A stretch of 64,000 nucleotides of DNA from Syngnathus acus (GCF_901709675.1 NC_051087.1:17858067-17922066), one strand, 5' to 3'; counted from the stretch's first letter, positions 19,649-31,425 are shown. Numbers and translations: made by a program. The notes: generated from the letters alone by a model not told the origin.

Positions 19649-21862
19649 TAGGACTGTGGACTCGGTCGGATTTTAGCACCGAGTCCGGCCTCTTGACCAC
19701 GAGTCCGAGTCCGGCTGTCCATTTTTCTGTTAATTCATGTGACTGCTTAGTCTTTATTCAAGGCTAATTTAGATCAAAATCTAAATAATTACAACAGTTT
19801 TGTGATGGCTTTGTCTTTATTAAACATATAAACGAAATACAATAAACAGATACTTTCAAGTTTCAATTCAACGACTTGAGTTTGTTCTTAGGAACAAAAT
19901 CGCCTCAACCAAGTCAGCCTTCATCGCGCCGCGCTGATCAGACATGATAAACTTGAGCCCGGAAAACAGGCGCTCTACGCTGACTTGGCTGATTGGCATT
20001 GCTGTTAGTGTCCGAGTCGCTGCCTTGAACGATCAGCTGTAACAAATGGGCTCTCTTTCATTCGACCAAGTGCCAACATTGCCCCAATTTCTTCATCTAT
20101 GTCGGTTGGCGAGGTGGCGGCCGACAAATGCTGGCGGCGCTCAATGCTGTCAAGTTCTTTTTCAAACTCATCCTCCTCCGTCGATGTGGAGCCATCAACC
20201 TCGGCCTTCATCGACGGCCCCTCCAGGTGCTGGTGGGTACGAGACCGGATTCGCCTCACAACGGCACGGAGGCCATTCTTGGCGCGCTCCATCTGCTCTT
20301 CGCTGAGGAGAATGCGGTAACGCGCATCGACGAAGACGGCTGCCAGAAAGAAATCATTGTCGAAGAGCTTGTCCTCTCGTTGCTCCATTGAATTGGCGAT
20401 TGGTGAAGCTAGAGGGGGCTGCTTGCGCAACGCTGCCTTCAAGGCCGACCACTCCTTGAGAAAGCTGCCGGGGGTGATTGAGGCCGACTGGAGCTTGACC
20501 GTGACATCGTATGGCATCTTGAGGATCGTGGCCAAGGTCTCAAGCTTCTTCCATTCTGACTCGTTAAGGAGAAGTTCCGGAGAAGCGGCCGCCAAGTCCT
20601 GGACATGCTCTCGTAGATGAAGGAGCCGTTTTGTCATGAGGTAGGTGCTTCCCCAACGGGTGGGCACATCGACGACAGGGAGAAGACCTCCTCGACGACG
20701 GAGGACAGCAAGCAGATTGGGGGTCCGCAGTCTCTTCACCACCCGTCGGACTTTATCCAGTAGTTTCATGACATGCGCCGCCTTCAATCCGTCACAAATT
20801 GCCAGTTGCAGCGTGTGAATAGCACAGCGCATGTGATGAATCATTCGAAAATCGGCATCCTGAATCCCAGCGAACTTCTCAAGCTGGACCTCGTCGTCCA
20901 GATTGACGCCCCCCTCGTCGTCATCCATTTCGTTTTCAGTATCATCTGCATCTTCGTCGTCCTCATTGATGAGCCGCACGGCTTTGCTCATGGTCGCTGC
21001 GTTATTGACGACGATGGAGAGGACATGCAGGTCAAAATCCTTGATGACGGCGTTGATGACATTCTTGACCGCCTCACTGTCATGCCCCCTGTCGGTGTCC
21101 TTGATGGCAAGAGTCTTGATTTTAATCTCCCCGTCGCGGGTTGTTATTTAAATTCTTCCTCTTTAGTGACAGAGATGTCTTTTGTTCCCTGTCAGCCATC
21201 TGTCTCCGAGTCCTTACTGTCCTTTTGTTATGTGTGTGTGTTTTTGTTCCTGTAAGAGGCCTTCACCAACAATGAGCAGAGCATATTTGCATAGGCGAAG
21301 TGTTCTGATTTGGTTCATAGATTGTTGTTGGTCAGAACTGTTTTTCTTTGTCAAGCGTTATATACAGTTTGAAGTAGTTGCGTACAAGTTATCCCATATT
21401 TACTCAATGTTTGTTTAAGTGTTTAGGACAAGTTACTTATTGTTATTGTGTGTTAATTTACTAAGTAGATAAAGTCTAGCAAAGGTTTAGTTGCATTGTT
21501 CCACAGGAAAGCGGCAATTCAAGTTATCTGATCTCACTCGCGGACGAGTCAGCCAACAATAGGAGACGAACAGCTGGTTGAGTGCTAATTTACACCACAC
21601 TACATTCTTTAGCTAATCAGCGTTGCTACAGACACAATCTCCCCTCCCTTTAGTGTAGCAACGCCTCTGTAACCAGGGCAACCAAAACATTAAATAACCG
21701 TAGCAGGGCTGTGGACATTATTCCTACGCGCATTCTCAGCAGCATGATGAAAATGAAATTGAACGTATTTTTTTTATTGTCGGACTCGGTGGACTCGGTC
21801 AAAATCAGCACCGAGTCCGGCAAAAATGACCGAGTCCGACCGAGTCCGAGTCCACAGCCCTG
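19649..21862 (-). mobile_element. hAT transposon with long transposase remnant
   Basis: Termini related to CAGGGCTGTGGACTCGG are present at both ends (the left one mutated to TAGGACTG). The 8-bp duplication CTTCTAAC lies at 19641-19648 and 21863-21870. Subterminal GAGTCCGAGTCCGG-type repeats flank both sides. The minus strand carries most of a hAT catalytic domain. At 2214 bp it is the longest hAT in the window, but it lacks the transposase 5' end. Confidence 0.95.
19880..21147 (-). pseudogene. hAT transposase, 5'-deleted and frameshifted
   Basis: On the minus strand the frame is open from 21147 to a TAA at about 20005 (380 codons). It includes NAATMSKAVRLI early, an acidic insert DDEDADDTENEMDDDEG, HHMRCAIHTLQLA, PTRWGSTYLM and DNDFFLAAVFVDAR, all usual hAT landmarks. 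The C-terminal dimerisation block VERLFSGLKFIMSDQR lies just beyond, in a different frame (about 19885-19970). A one-base shift near 20010-20035 therefore truncates it. The BED finger and N-terminus are missing. The residue before NAATM is Asn where many hAT transposases have the catalytic Asp. Confidence 0.88.
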
Positions 21863-22480
21863 CTTCTAACATATCTTTCAATTTAGATTTGAAAAAAAAA
21901 TTACCAGTGAGTGAGCATGCAGGTCACCAACACAGGCCATCCAACCTAAGACTCAAAATGGTGAGGCAGAGCTTTACAATTTATGTACCTCAAGGATGTG
22001 TGGTAGGCATTTTTTTTTTTTAATTTAGACACGACAGGATAAAATTATCACCTTAGTACTGTGGGTAAAAAATTCTCACGTTCCTGCGTCACCTGCCACT
22101 CGGCCACGCCCCAATCAGCTGAATCACCCACGCCTGACAGCCTCTCTATTTAAATCCTGTCATCAGGTCACTCCTTTGTAAGTTCATCTGTTTACCCTGG
22201 CCGAGACACCACTGCTCTTTGTGCCCTGAACGATCTCTGTTGCCAACCGTTTCCGTAAACTGACCGACCACGCTTCCGATCGCCGCCTGCCCCGACTACT
22301 TGCTCGTCCTTGAGCACGCTCCGGTCGCCGCCTGCCCCGACCACTTGCTCGCCCTTGACCACGCTCCGATCGCCGCCTGCCCCGACTACTTGCTCGCCCC
22401 GACGACGTGCTGCGCTCTTCTGCACAGCCACGCCAGCCAGATCACGAGTCCAGCGTTCCACTTCCCCTTTCCCTTTATTA

Positions 22481-24462
22481 CCGTAATTTTGGGACTATAA
22501 ATCGTGTTTTCTTTCATAGTTTGGGTGGGGGGATGACTTATACTGAGGAGCGACTTATATGTGAATTTTTTCAAAACTTTTCAAAAAAAAAAAAGTGGAA
22601 CCGTGATGTAGCAAGGGATTACTGTAATTTTAATTTCAAGTGATGTCAGCAGCGCGATGTCAGCAGCGCGGTGGCGCGGCGGTTGTTTACAAAAAGGACA
22701 AAGATTGATCACGGGATGACGAAGATGACGAAGGGCCCCACGTATTAACGCCATCATTAGCGGGTTTGTTTGTAAGTGACATGGAGGATGAAGAGTTTGA
22801 AGGATTTAATGATTTGGAGTGACACAGAAGGTTTGAAAAACTATTATGGCTTTTACGCACACCCGGTCCTACTCTACGGAGCTCTCTTTAACCTCCGTGG
22901 ATGGAAGTCTGGGGCCGGCGCTCGGCCGGGTGGCTGTCCGGGGACGGTGGATGGGGCTCGGACATGGCTTTTACGCACGCCCGGTCCTATTCTATGGATC
23001 TCTCTTCCACCTCCGTAGCTGGAAGTCCACGCCGCCACACGCCTGGAAGTTTGTTTTGTTAAATAAAGAGCCGTTTACCAAACCCACGTCTTTCCTTGTA
23101 CTTTGTTAACGCTACAATATAGTTATATACTAGGGGTGTAAATCGCGGGTTTTGTCACGATACGATATCATATCGATACAAAGAACCACGATACGATATT
23201 TGCCGATATCTTAAAGCCTGCTGTGATTCATTCACGATACATCACGATATAGTGCTCCACGATCGATATTTTTATTTTTATTTTTAAATAAAAAATATAG
23301 AACAATATCCTGATTTATAACAATTCATACGCAAAATCAACAAGGTACTGCAAACTCTTTATTTAGGAAATTACAAGAGTATTGTAGTATACAAAGTGCT
23401 TATGTTAACACTGAACTTTATCAAATTCCTATATTTTTTCTCATATAAGTAAAGAAAAATGAATATTCTTTCTTTTTTTGTAATACCATTAACTTTAAAG
23501 TGCATTACTGAACTATTTATTTACAATAATTTTAATTGTCCGTTGACCCATCTTTTCTTTGGAATCCAAAGTGCTTCCAAACGAATGACTTGAAGCCCAA
23601 AGGGGAGCGAATTTCCTCGTCTTCTTGGACACTAGCCATAGCACCAGCCCAGGAGCCGCGTAGTTGTCGGCTCCCCTTTCACGTGCCTGCTCTGCTCACA
23701 ACACAACACGCCGCGTACTGATCCCGGAAAGAGGAAGCAAGCAACAATGAACTGGATTTCAAAATAAAGTCGCGTCTAATGTCCGAGGTCAAACACGGCG
23801 ATATAAATCGATGTTTACGTTTAGCATCGATGCCAATAAATCGTAGAGCATTATATCGATTAATCGATGTGTATCGATGAATCGTTACACCCCTATTATA
23901 TACAGATCTGTGGAATAACGACGCGGCTGACGTTCAGGCGCACGTGCGGCGTTGTTGACAAAGGACGAGGAATTTGATCAATGGATTTAATGATTTAGAG
24001 TGACACAGATGGTTCGATAATATTATTGCTTATGTAATAGTTATTTGATATATAATTTATATATCGTTATATGGGCCTGTGGAATATTTTGAAGTGCAAG
24101 CGCCGTCAGCGGCGCGCACCCATTGTTGACAAAGGACGATCGATGGATTTAATGAATTGGAGTGACAGATGGTTTTATAAACGTGTTATTTATGTAATAG
24201 TTTTTTTTAATAACTCTGAATGTTACGTCAGGCCCGTTCTCAGCTCTTCGTTTGTGTTTATGTCACGTTAGCATACCTATCGTTTAGCCTGTTGTTGCTT
24301 GTTCATGTCTGTTCTTGGTGTTGGATTTTGTCGAATAAATTTCCCCCCAAAATGCGACTTATACTCCGGAGCGATTTATATATGGTTTTTTTTCACGTTA
24401 TTGTGCATTTTATGGCTAATGCGACCTATATTCCGGAGCGACTTTTAGTCCGAAAAGTACGG
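22481..24462 (+). mobile_element. Pogo-like MITE, copy 2 (with nested hAT)
   Basis: It starts CCGTAATTTTGGGACTATAA and ends with the inverse, ...AAAAGTACGG, with TA on both sides. The interior runs parallel to copy 1 (49-2537) but lacks the SINE and the 1508-2351 hAT, so it gives empty sites for both. It contains its own hAT insertion at 23131-23895. Confidence 0.93.
23131..23895 (+). mobile_element. hAT MITE (TAGGGGTGTAA termini)
   Basis: Termini TAGGGGTGTAAATCG and GAATCGTTACACCCCTA are flanked by the 8-bp duplication TTATATAC (23123-23130 and 23896-23903). Copy 1 at about 818-835 has the single-copy empty site. The ends carry repeated CGATACGATATCATATCGAT-type motifs. No coding capacity. 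Confidence 0.95.
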
Positions 24463-24515
24463 TAAATAAATCTGTCACTCCGCATTTGGCTGTACTGCCG
24501 ATTCCTGACAAAAAT

Positions 24516-24841
24516 AGTGCAACAATGCTTTTTACATCAAAAGATTAATACAACTTGTTTCTAAAATAAATGGGAAATCACTTTTCATGGGATTTAAAAT
24601 TTAGAATAGTATTTCTAACAGTGTGTAATAGATTTGATATTGAAAAGATGGGTGGTAGTCAGCGCAGTCTGACAATTTATGAAACAAACTAATTAATCTG
24701 CATAAAATTCAAAATAAATAAAATAGTTTTAATACAAAAATAAATACACCCAACATTATTATCATCCCCACAATCTACGTATGTTGCCGTTAACAGCTAC
24801 TAAATCCTCAACAAATGGTTCACACAATGTGGTCCCTCACT
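24516..24841. other. Unassigned AT-rich interspace
   Basis: About 325 bp with no recognised feature between the solo LTR and the minus-strand ERV-like block. It may be the continuation of that element's interior, but no coding similarity was seen. Confidence 0.35.
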
Positions 24842-25102
24842 TTACTTGTCATCTAAGCCAATGGAGGGTCTTTCACCCCTTTTTTCTTTTGTTAACCCTC
24901 TCACTTTGTCACTTAGATGGTGGACCGTTTCAGGTAAGGCAGCCAGCTCATCTTTGTATTTCCCTTTACCCCATACCGTAGTCATTGGGCCTTCCATGTC
25001 ACACGTCAGGGTCCCTTGTCTAATGTCAATCACAGGTGCCTGCATCACAACAACCGAATGACCCTGGGCCCTCTGCACCTCAGGGCCACACTGTGCAATA
25101 AT

Positions 25103-25570
25103 TTAACGGTTACTTTTACCAACCACCTGCCTTTTCCCCTGTTGAGCAGAAGCTTCAAGCTCACTTTGAATTTCATCCTCCTCACAAAAAACTGGATGTG
25201 TAAACACATCCCGACAAAATCTAATCAAATCCTGCATGTTTCCGACCTTCTTTTGTTTTCTACCTCGATCACCTAGATTTGTAGTGATCATCTCATTGAT
25301 AGCCATCTGTTCGTTGGTTCTTAACTCCCTTAAAAAGGCCCTTCTGGCCTTCTTATTTGGGGGTTCCCTCTCCAGGGGACCGACCCCTCCCAACTCTACC
25401 AATTTCTGGGTCCAAATCTGGCACTTTTTTTCACACGTGTTCTGGTAGTCATGGGGATAAATTAATTTTAACAATCTCACAACATCAGTTTTCTCCTCGA
25501 GTGATCTCTCTCTGTCACTCCCACATTTCTCACCCCCATTTTTAACTGTATGTGCAATCTGTCCCACCAT
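25103..25570 (-). CDS. Uncharacterised protein in gag position of ERV-like element
   Basis: The frame starts at the ATG at 25570 (MVGQIAHTVKNGGEKCG), is open for 155 codons and stops at 25103. It is rich in charged residues, with a KKARRAFLRELRTNEQM helix-like block and no zinc knuckle or recognised domain. Its place, first frame behind LTR, primer-binding site and leader, suggests a matrix/gag N-terminal protein. That rests on position only. A second frame downstream (25078-24842) begins without an ATG at its boundary and may be the broken continuation. Confidence 0.5.
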   Translation of the reverse strand: MVGQIAHTVKNGGEKCGSDRERSLEEKTDVVRLLKLIYPHDYQNTCEKKCQIWTQKLVELGGVGPLEREPPNKKARRAFLRELRTNEQMAINEMITTNLGDRGRKQKKVGNMQDLIRFCRDVFTHPVFCEEDEIQSELEASAQQGKRQVVGKSNR

Positions 25571-25889
25571 TTTTCTCAAGTCTTTCACTCAAAATTCACA
25601 CCAATATAATGATAATTCAATTACAATGGTAATTTTTTTTTTTGTACTGCACAAACAATAATCACTAAACAAATCAAAAACACGCTAAATGAATTGGCCG
25701 AACACCGTGGTCAATTATGACCTCACAATCACAAGAGCAATCACAGAGCAGCAAATATCAATAGATAGTTGATTGGCTTAAGGTAAATTATAAACCTCAC
25801 CAGATCAAATATGATCTTACAATCACCAAAGCAATTTCAAAAGATTGTATCAGATTTTTACCCCACTAAGTGGCCACAGAGCTCAATAA

Positions 25890-26120
25890 ATTTAGCCAGA
25901 CCCCACACACAGGCCTTCCGTGACCCAACACTTTGTGGTCACGAGCACTTTCAAAAGAAAAACTTAACCAGACCCCACACGGTGGTCTTCCGTGACCCCA
26001 CACAGTGGTCACAAGCGCTTTCATCCGTACGCAACTAGACCCTAGGTTTTCCAACTTAACCAGACACCACACAGTGGTCTTCCATGACCCCACACAGTGG
26101 TCAGAAGTGCTTTCAAAATA
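25890..26120 (-). repeat. Leader tandem repeat, about three 75-85-bp units
   Basis: Units containing AACCAGACCCCACAC, TGGTCTTCCGTGACCCCACA and GTGGTCACAAGCGCTTTC (plus-strand reading) start near 25895, 25968 and 26058. They lie between the primer-binding site and the gag-position frame, where packaging signals are usually found. Confidence 0.8.
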
Positions 26121-26380
26121 ACGTAATTTACCACAACTCACACAATATTACGATACTACAGTATCTTTAGTAGATAGCTTTTAGCAGATTTAGCAGATTT
26201 TTAAACACAAATCCCAATCCTCGTACTCAGAAAATTCACCAGTCTACCCCCTTAGGGGTAGGCAGAAATTTTTCTATCAAAAGAAGGTATTCTGCTCACC
26301 TTATTTTTTGGACCCAGTCAAATTGTTGAAATTTCTGCGGGGATGGTGTTGAAAGAAAAACACGATCAGCGAGCACAAGA

Positions 26381-26398
26381 CCAAGGGTCATGGCACCA
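26381..26398 (-). promoter_or_regulatory. Putative primer-binding site
   Basis: On the minus strand TGGTGCCATGACCCTTGG follows the LTR end by two bases. TGG is the complement of the tRNA CCA end. The tRNA was not identified. Confidence 0.6.
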
Positions 26399-26400
26399 TC

Positions 26401-26656
26401 TGTTACATCTAGTCCCAGTTCTTTATCTTTAATGCTCGCTATACTAACAGTAATTACCAAGAGGCAGCCTTCACAGTTGACTATTTAATGTATGCCAGAA
26501 CGATCGGTACACAGCTGTGGAGCCTTCTCTGCAAGATGTGGAAGAAGGTCTAACTCCCACCACCAATGTTCCTTGGTTTTAAGACAGCAATATAACATGG
26601 TCAGGAGAGACAGGGAAGGAGCAAAGGGTGGTGGGGCAGAGCAGTATTAAGTGTCA
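26401..26656 (-). repeat. LTR of the ERV-like element
   Basis: Bounded by TGTTACATCTAGTCCC and TTAAGTGTCA on the plus strand, so it is TG...CA in either direction. It is inferred as an LTR because of the adjacent primer-binding site; the sister LTR is absent. Confidence 0.6.
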
Positions 26657-28246
26657 GGAAAATCTATATTTGAAAGATTATAATTTGGAGTGTTTGGGTA
26701 TACCCTCGAGAAGACACAATTCAGCTTTCCTCAACCTCTCAAAGGTTTCCATATTTTGGTGAGTGATGAAAGAAATAGATGTGACAGGGCACTTTCGCTA
26801 CTGTTAGACTGCTCATTTCTTGCTCTTAAATCTGCCACAGAGAAGCTAATCCTTGTGATATGTTGACGTAATCATAAATAAATATGTCTATGTAAATTTT
26901 AGTGAAAGTGATAGCTGTTTTTGGACATTTTAAGCGATAGTCTGTACAATGATTTCCAATAAGTAAATTGTGATCCCTTCCTTCCGTGACGTATTCAGGC
27001 TGAGGTGTCAAATCAAGCAGACTTTGCCCAAAAAGTGGACGTCAGTAAGTCCACCACGACTCTGTTCCAAAATACTGTTAAATCTCTTCTGAGTTTTTTT
27101 CAGTGGGGAATTCTAGTACTGACATTTTTTTTTAATTCACATAAGTGCCAATGTTGGGTTCGTGTTACCATTTCTTTAAGAGTATGAAATACATGCATAT
27201 CCACATGATTTAGAATGCATGTAATCTTTTAATAAAGATTACACTTAATAAACATTAACACTTTTATGATAAGTAAAAATGATGTCAGCACTAAAGTTCG
27301 TGCCACTGAAAGAACTGTAGTGATTGGGGGACGATATTTAGGACAAAGTGACCCACCCACTTTTGGAGCTTGCTTTCAGGTTGTTTTTTCAACCAGTCTA
27401 TGTTACCTAAGGCAAGCAGACAAACTTTGTAATGCATACCGTTTCCTGGCTTGGTTTCTCATGTTCTGTTGTCACCTAGTGTCTGAAATGGACCACGTCT
27501 GCCGGCTCGCCGCGCTGCAAGGACAAGAATTATCATTTTCTTCAATAACATGGTCCAACTATGAGTGGCCTGCTAATTTGACATCACTGACAGCTGTCGT
27601 CATAATTTGACAGTGACTTCAAGGAAATTAAAGAAGCTGCGCTAGTGAACTAGTATAAGAAATGAAAAAACAATACATTTTGAGAGCTGTCTGATGAAAC
27701 AGCATTGGAGCTTGGTGAAGTGGATGTAGAAAATTGTAGAATTTTTTTGAAACATTTATTTCTCTTTACTGTTCACTTCACAAATATAAGCAATACAAAA
27801 ACTGTTAAATGTTCTTGGCTAACTAAACGAATACAAAATCCAGGAAAAAAGAAAAACTGTTCAAAATATGTCAAATTAAAAACCAAGGAAGCTGAACACA
27901 GATAAGGTTGACAAAAACAAGTTAACAGATATAGAGCTAGCAAGCAATTGTATTAAAAGAAAATATATGAGAATAAAATTGGTATCAAATCAATATCCTG
28001 AACAGTTGAATAAAATGTGGCTCATCCAAGTTTATCTATTCAAAATACTTTGAGAATAAGCATGGTCATAGTAATTATAATATGAATTATCCTGTATAGG
28101 TTCAATATTTTTTTTTGTAAATGTTGGCCTGGAGTTGGATGCTAACATTTCATGCAACAGAGGGATGATTTACCACATTGTTATCCCCATGTTCTTAGCA
28201 ACTTGTGAACAAGAAGTAACTAACTATATAGTAGTTCATAAAAGGG
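26657..28246. other. Unassigned, mostly AT-rich interspace
   Basis: 1.6 kb without a recognised transposon terminus or coding exon. Short frames here (about 27266-27610) have no family features and no flanking splice pattern that could be confirmed. It may be the largest stretch of unique host DNA in the window. Confidence 0.4.
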
Positions 28247-29049
28247 ACCTGACACCGCCTTTGTCCCATCTGTGCAACGGCTCTCTCCTACCGGCGGGTC
28301 ATGCTTCGCATCCTGACCGGCCTACTGGTTGGAGGGGTGCCGGTCTCAGTTCCGGCTCCCCGTCTGAGAATGAGGCGTTGTCAATGGTTCCGTCCGACGA
28401 TGACGCTTGGGAGACGGACTATTTTGATAACTTTTGACATGCCTTTGGTTCCTCCCTCGCCCGCCTCGTGTCGGGGTCCTATTTTTGGGACGTCCCTTTG
28501 GGGGGGGGGGGTTATGTCAAATGTCCGCTCCAATCGGCTCCTCGGACAGTTTGGTCTTTCTGGTCCTGCCACTCCCATCCTGCCATGCAGTGATTGGCGC
28601 CGATTGTCCGCACACGCTGTGGGTCATTACCACACCTGCTCCCAGCATGTCAACCCTTCTATATAACCCATCCCTGTCACTCTCTGTCCGATTGTCCCTT
28701 CAGGCTCAATGCTTCGCAGTTTCCGACCGATTCGTGTTGCTGACCCTGCTTGCTTGCTTGTCTGACCAACTAACCCTGAACACTGCCTGCCTTGACCTCT
28801 CGCCTGTTCTCGACCACGATTCTGCCTCACGTCCTGCCAGTTGGTTTGCTCTGCTACTCTGCTCTTTCTGTCAAGTTTGATCTTTCGCCCGTCCCCAACT
28901 ACGAGATTGCATTGCAAGACCTGCTGTGCGCAATCCCAGCTCTGCTCCCAATCACCAGCGATCCAGTTGCTCCTGTCTTCCTCTTCCTCAACCCCTACAC
29001 AAAATGTTCGTGCTGCACTTGGTTGCCCTGCCTCATCCCTTAAATTACA
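28247..29049 (+). mobile_element. Ty3/gypsy-type element, 3' end (PPT and LTR)
   Basis: A coding tail ending DDDAWETDYFDNF with TGA at about 28435 is followed by a polypurine tract of 12 G (28500-28511). Then comes a TG-starting LTR (from about 28515) with a TATA-like CTATATAACCC at 28660. The LTR's last part (GCACTTGGTTGCCCTGCCTC) resembles the solo LTR at 42304-42676. The exact end near 29049 is uncertain, and the 5' part of the element is missing. Confidence 0.65.
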
Positions 29050-29234
29050 TTATTAATTGAACCGTTTGCATTCACAATTTGCTAGAATCTGAATCTTCAC
29101 ACAACAAAATTAGTTGATAAACTGAATATTCTACTTCATCTAAAACAACTACTCATGTCCTTGACAGAAACGATCAAACTAATAAAAACATTTTGTTTGA
29201 CTGACATGCAAGCATAGCTGGTCAACAAAACTTG

Positions 29235-29240
29235 TTTATT
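29235..29240 (-). terminator. Poly(A) signal of the LRR gene
   Basis: AATAAA on the minus strand, only about 23 bp after the stop codon, implying an unusually short 3' UTR. Confidence 0.6.
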
Positions 29241-29262
29241 TTGGGCATACAACAACAACCGC

Positions 29263-29444
29263 TTAGTTTAGACATTGAATGACTTTCTCCTCAATCATAC
29301 AGTACACAGCGATGTGTGACAGGTCAGCGATAAAGGCGTTGCAGGCTTGCATACTGATGTTCTTACAGCCTCTTAAGTCCAGAAGAGTCAAAGAGGAGAT
29401 CCGCTTCAGGTAGGACATGCATCCATCACTCAGCTGATGACAAC
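29263..29444 (-). CDS. Leucine-rich-repeat protein, last coding exon (KDM2/FBXL10-11-like)
   Basis: On the minus strand an acceptor GCCAAAACAG precedes an exon that reads GCHQLSDGCMSYLKRISSLT, then LLDLRGCKNIS, QACNAFIADLSH, and ends EEKVIQCLN with TAA at 29263-29265. This is a cysteine-containing leucine-rich repeat followed by a C-terminal cap. The order GC..L(S/T)D, LTLLDLRGCK.I, AC..FI(A/S)DLS, YC, EEK/DEK.IQ agrees with what I recall of the C-termini of KDM2A, KDM2B and FBXL19, so a KDM2-type F-box/LRR protein is the best guess. It diverges at several positions, and other FBXL proteins are possible. Upstream exons would lie to the right, beyond the transposon nests. The gene is convergent with spcs3. 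Confidence 0.8.
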
Positions 29445-29634
29445 CTGTTTTGGCACACAGACAGAAGACACTTAATTGTTTTGTTAGTTATATTGCTTAT
29501 TAACTTGGCCGTGGTTTAGTAAGTTGTCAATATTATACCTGAAATAGTTAAATAAACGAAAGTTCATGAACTTGTTCATATTTTGGACGAACGTGAACTG
29601 AATGTAGTGCATTTTTGCTTCATCAAAATAAATA

Positions 29635-30510
29635 CCGTATTTTTCGGACTAAAAGTCGCTCCGGAATATACGTCGCATCAGCCATAAAATGCACAATAAA
29701 GTGAAAAAAAAAAAAACATATATAAGTCGCTCCGGAGTATTAGTCGCATTTTGGGGGAAATTTATTCGACAAAATCCAACACCAAGAACAGACATGAACG
29801 AGCAACAACAGGCTAAACGATACGGTATGCTAACGTGACAAACACAAACGAGAAGCTGAGAACGGGCCTGATGTAACAATAACAGTTATTCAAATAACTA
29901 TAACATAAATAACACCTTTATCAAACCATCTGTGTCACTCCAAATCATTAAAGCCATCGATCGAGTTGGTCCTGCTTTATGTAAACAAGTCCGACGTCAG
30001 CGGCGCGTTGCAGTTCAAAAATTTCTACAGGCCCATATAACAAGATATAAACTATGTATGAAATAACAATAATATAAACAACAATTTTATCGAACCATCC
30101 GTGTCACTCCAAATCAATAAATTCGTCAGAATCTTCGTCTTCCGTGTCACTAAAAAAACAAATAAATAAATAATAAAAAAAAACAGCTGTTGACACCGGA
30201 ACTCCGTGCGCCGCTGACGTCAGACTAGATATATAAAATAAATGTATTATAAACAACAATTTTAATGAACCATCCGTGTCACTCCAGATCATTAAATCCA
30301 CCGGAATATTCATCCTCTGTGTCAAAAGAAACAACAAAACAAAACAAAACAGCTGTCGATTCCGGACCTACGTGTGCCGCCGACGTCAGCCTCATTGTCA
30401 GTTGGCGGCTCCAATTATTCCACAGATCTACGTACGTATATAACTATATTGTAGCGTTACCAAAGTACCAGGCAAGACGCGGCTCTTTATTTCACAAATC
30501 AAGAGCTCAA
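29635..30510 (-). mobile_element. Pogo-like MITE, inverted partial copy
   Basis: It starts at the right terminus of the family (CCGTATTTTTCGGACTAAAA, TA at 29633-29634) and runs backwards to the sequence that follows the minisatellite in other copies. Three modules with GTGTCACTCCAAATCAT recur at about 29933, 30102 and 30277 (period about 170 bp). They encode, in reverse, variants of the acidic pogo C-terminal motif. It lies next to the LRR gene exon. Confidence 0.85.
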
Positions 30511-31425
30511 CGTGAGCCAACACATGCAAGCGCCCTGGATCGCTCATTCCGCCTTCAAGGCCTCCCTAGAAAATCAGAAACTACTGACGTCTAACAACAT
30601 ACACGTAGCTTTGGACTTGCGGTAAAAAAAGACCCGTTACGAAAGCAAGACAGTGAGTTTGGTTGTACTGTAATTCTACTATTTAAGCATGTACAGTCAA
30701 ACCTCGGTTTTCGACCACAATCCGTTCCAGAAGGCGGTTTGAGAAGTGAATCGTTCGAATTCCTAATCAATTTTTCCCATTACAAATGATGGAAATTTTT
30801 TTATCCGTTCCAAGACTAAAGAAATGCTTTTTTTAAGCATTTTTTCATTTGCGCATTTTTGTCCGATCGCGCAACTGCAGCGCACCGCCGAACGCGCAAC
30901 CGTAGCGTGTCGCCGACCGCGCAACTGCACCACGCTAGTGACAGCCGTCGCTGAAATTTAGAAAATATTTTTAAAGTCCTGATGTACTTTCCAAAATTTT
31001 AGTGGACCTCAGTGCGCAGGGAGCTTAATTTGGTCCGATCGCGCAACTGCAGCGCGCCGGTCGCTCACTGTCGCATTGCTTTAAGAGCGTCTTTGTGTTT
31101 TAGGATGGCTTTACTGCTCCCACTTGCTTTCTTTGGAGGCATGATTCGGGGTTAATACCAAGGACGTGCGGTCAGAGGAGGCAAGGGAAGCTACGCCTCC
31201 CCTGCCATCATGAAAAGGGGAAAACAAACTCAATTGTTTTTATTATAAAGTCATTTTCTTTTTAATTTCAATAGTTTTGTATCATTTTGAACCAAAATCG
31301 CTGAATTTTTATAGCTATTTTAAAACCGAAGAGGATTCGCTCGGAGGAGCCAACTTCCTGTCGAGCCTCCTCTGAGGATTGCGTAATCAGACGGCGGCCT
31401 ATGTTGACAGGCTATGCAGTTAGAC

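Larger units (their letters stand above)
22074..24510 (+). mobile_element. Solo LTR (Ty3/gypsy-type), split by a MITE
   Basis: The LTR starts TCACGTTCCTGCGTCACCTG and ends TTCCTGACA, flanked by the 5-bp duplication AAAAT (22069-22073 and 24511-24515). It matches the uninterrupted solo LTR at 42304-42676. The first TG is mutated. A pogo-like MITE occupies 22481-24462. It also contains three GACCACGCTCCGATCGCCGC repeats (22267-22390). Confidence 0.85.
24842..26656 (-). mobile_element. ERV-like LTR element, 5' end only (minus strand)
   Basis: Read on the minus strand: a 256-bp LTR beginning TG and ending CA (26656-26401), two bases, a primer-binding site beginning TGG (26398-26381), a 0.8-kb leader with tandem repeats, then an open frame in the gag position (25570-25103) and a second frame to 24842. 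No pol is seen; the element is truncated at its 3' side and no second LTR is present in the window. Confidence 0.7.

Noticed and set aside
27266-27610. Host exon suggested by a 114-codon frame
   Set aside because: No family similarity, no convincing splice sites, and unbiased composition; left as unassigned.
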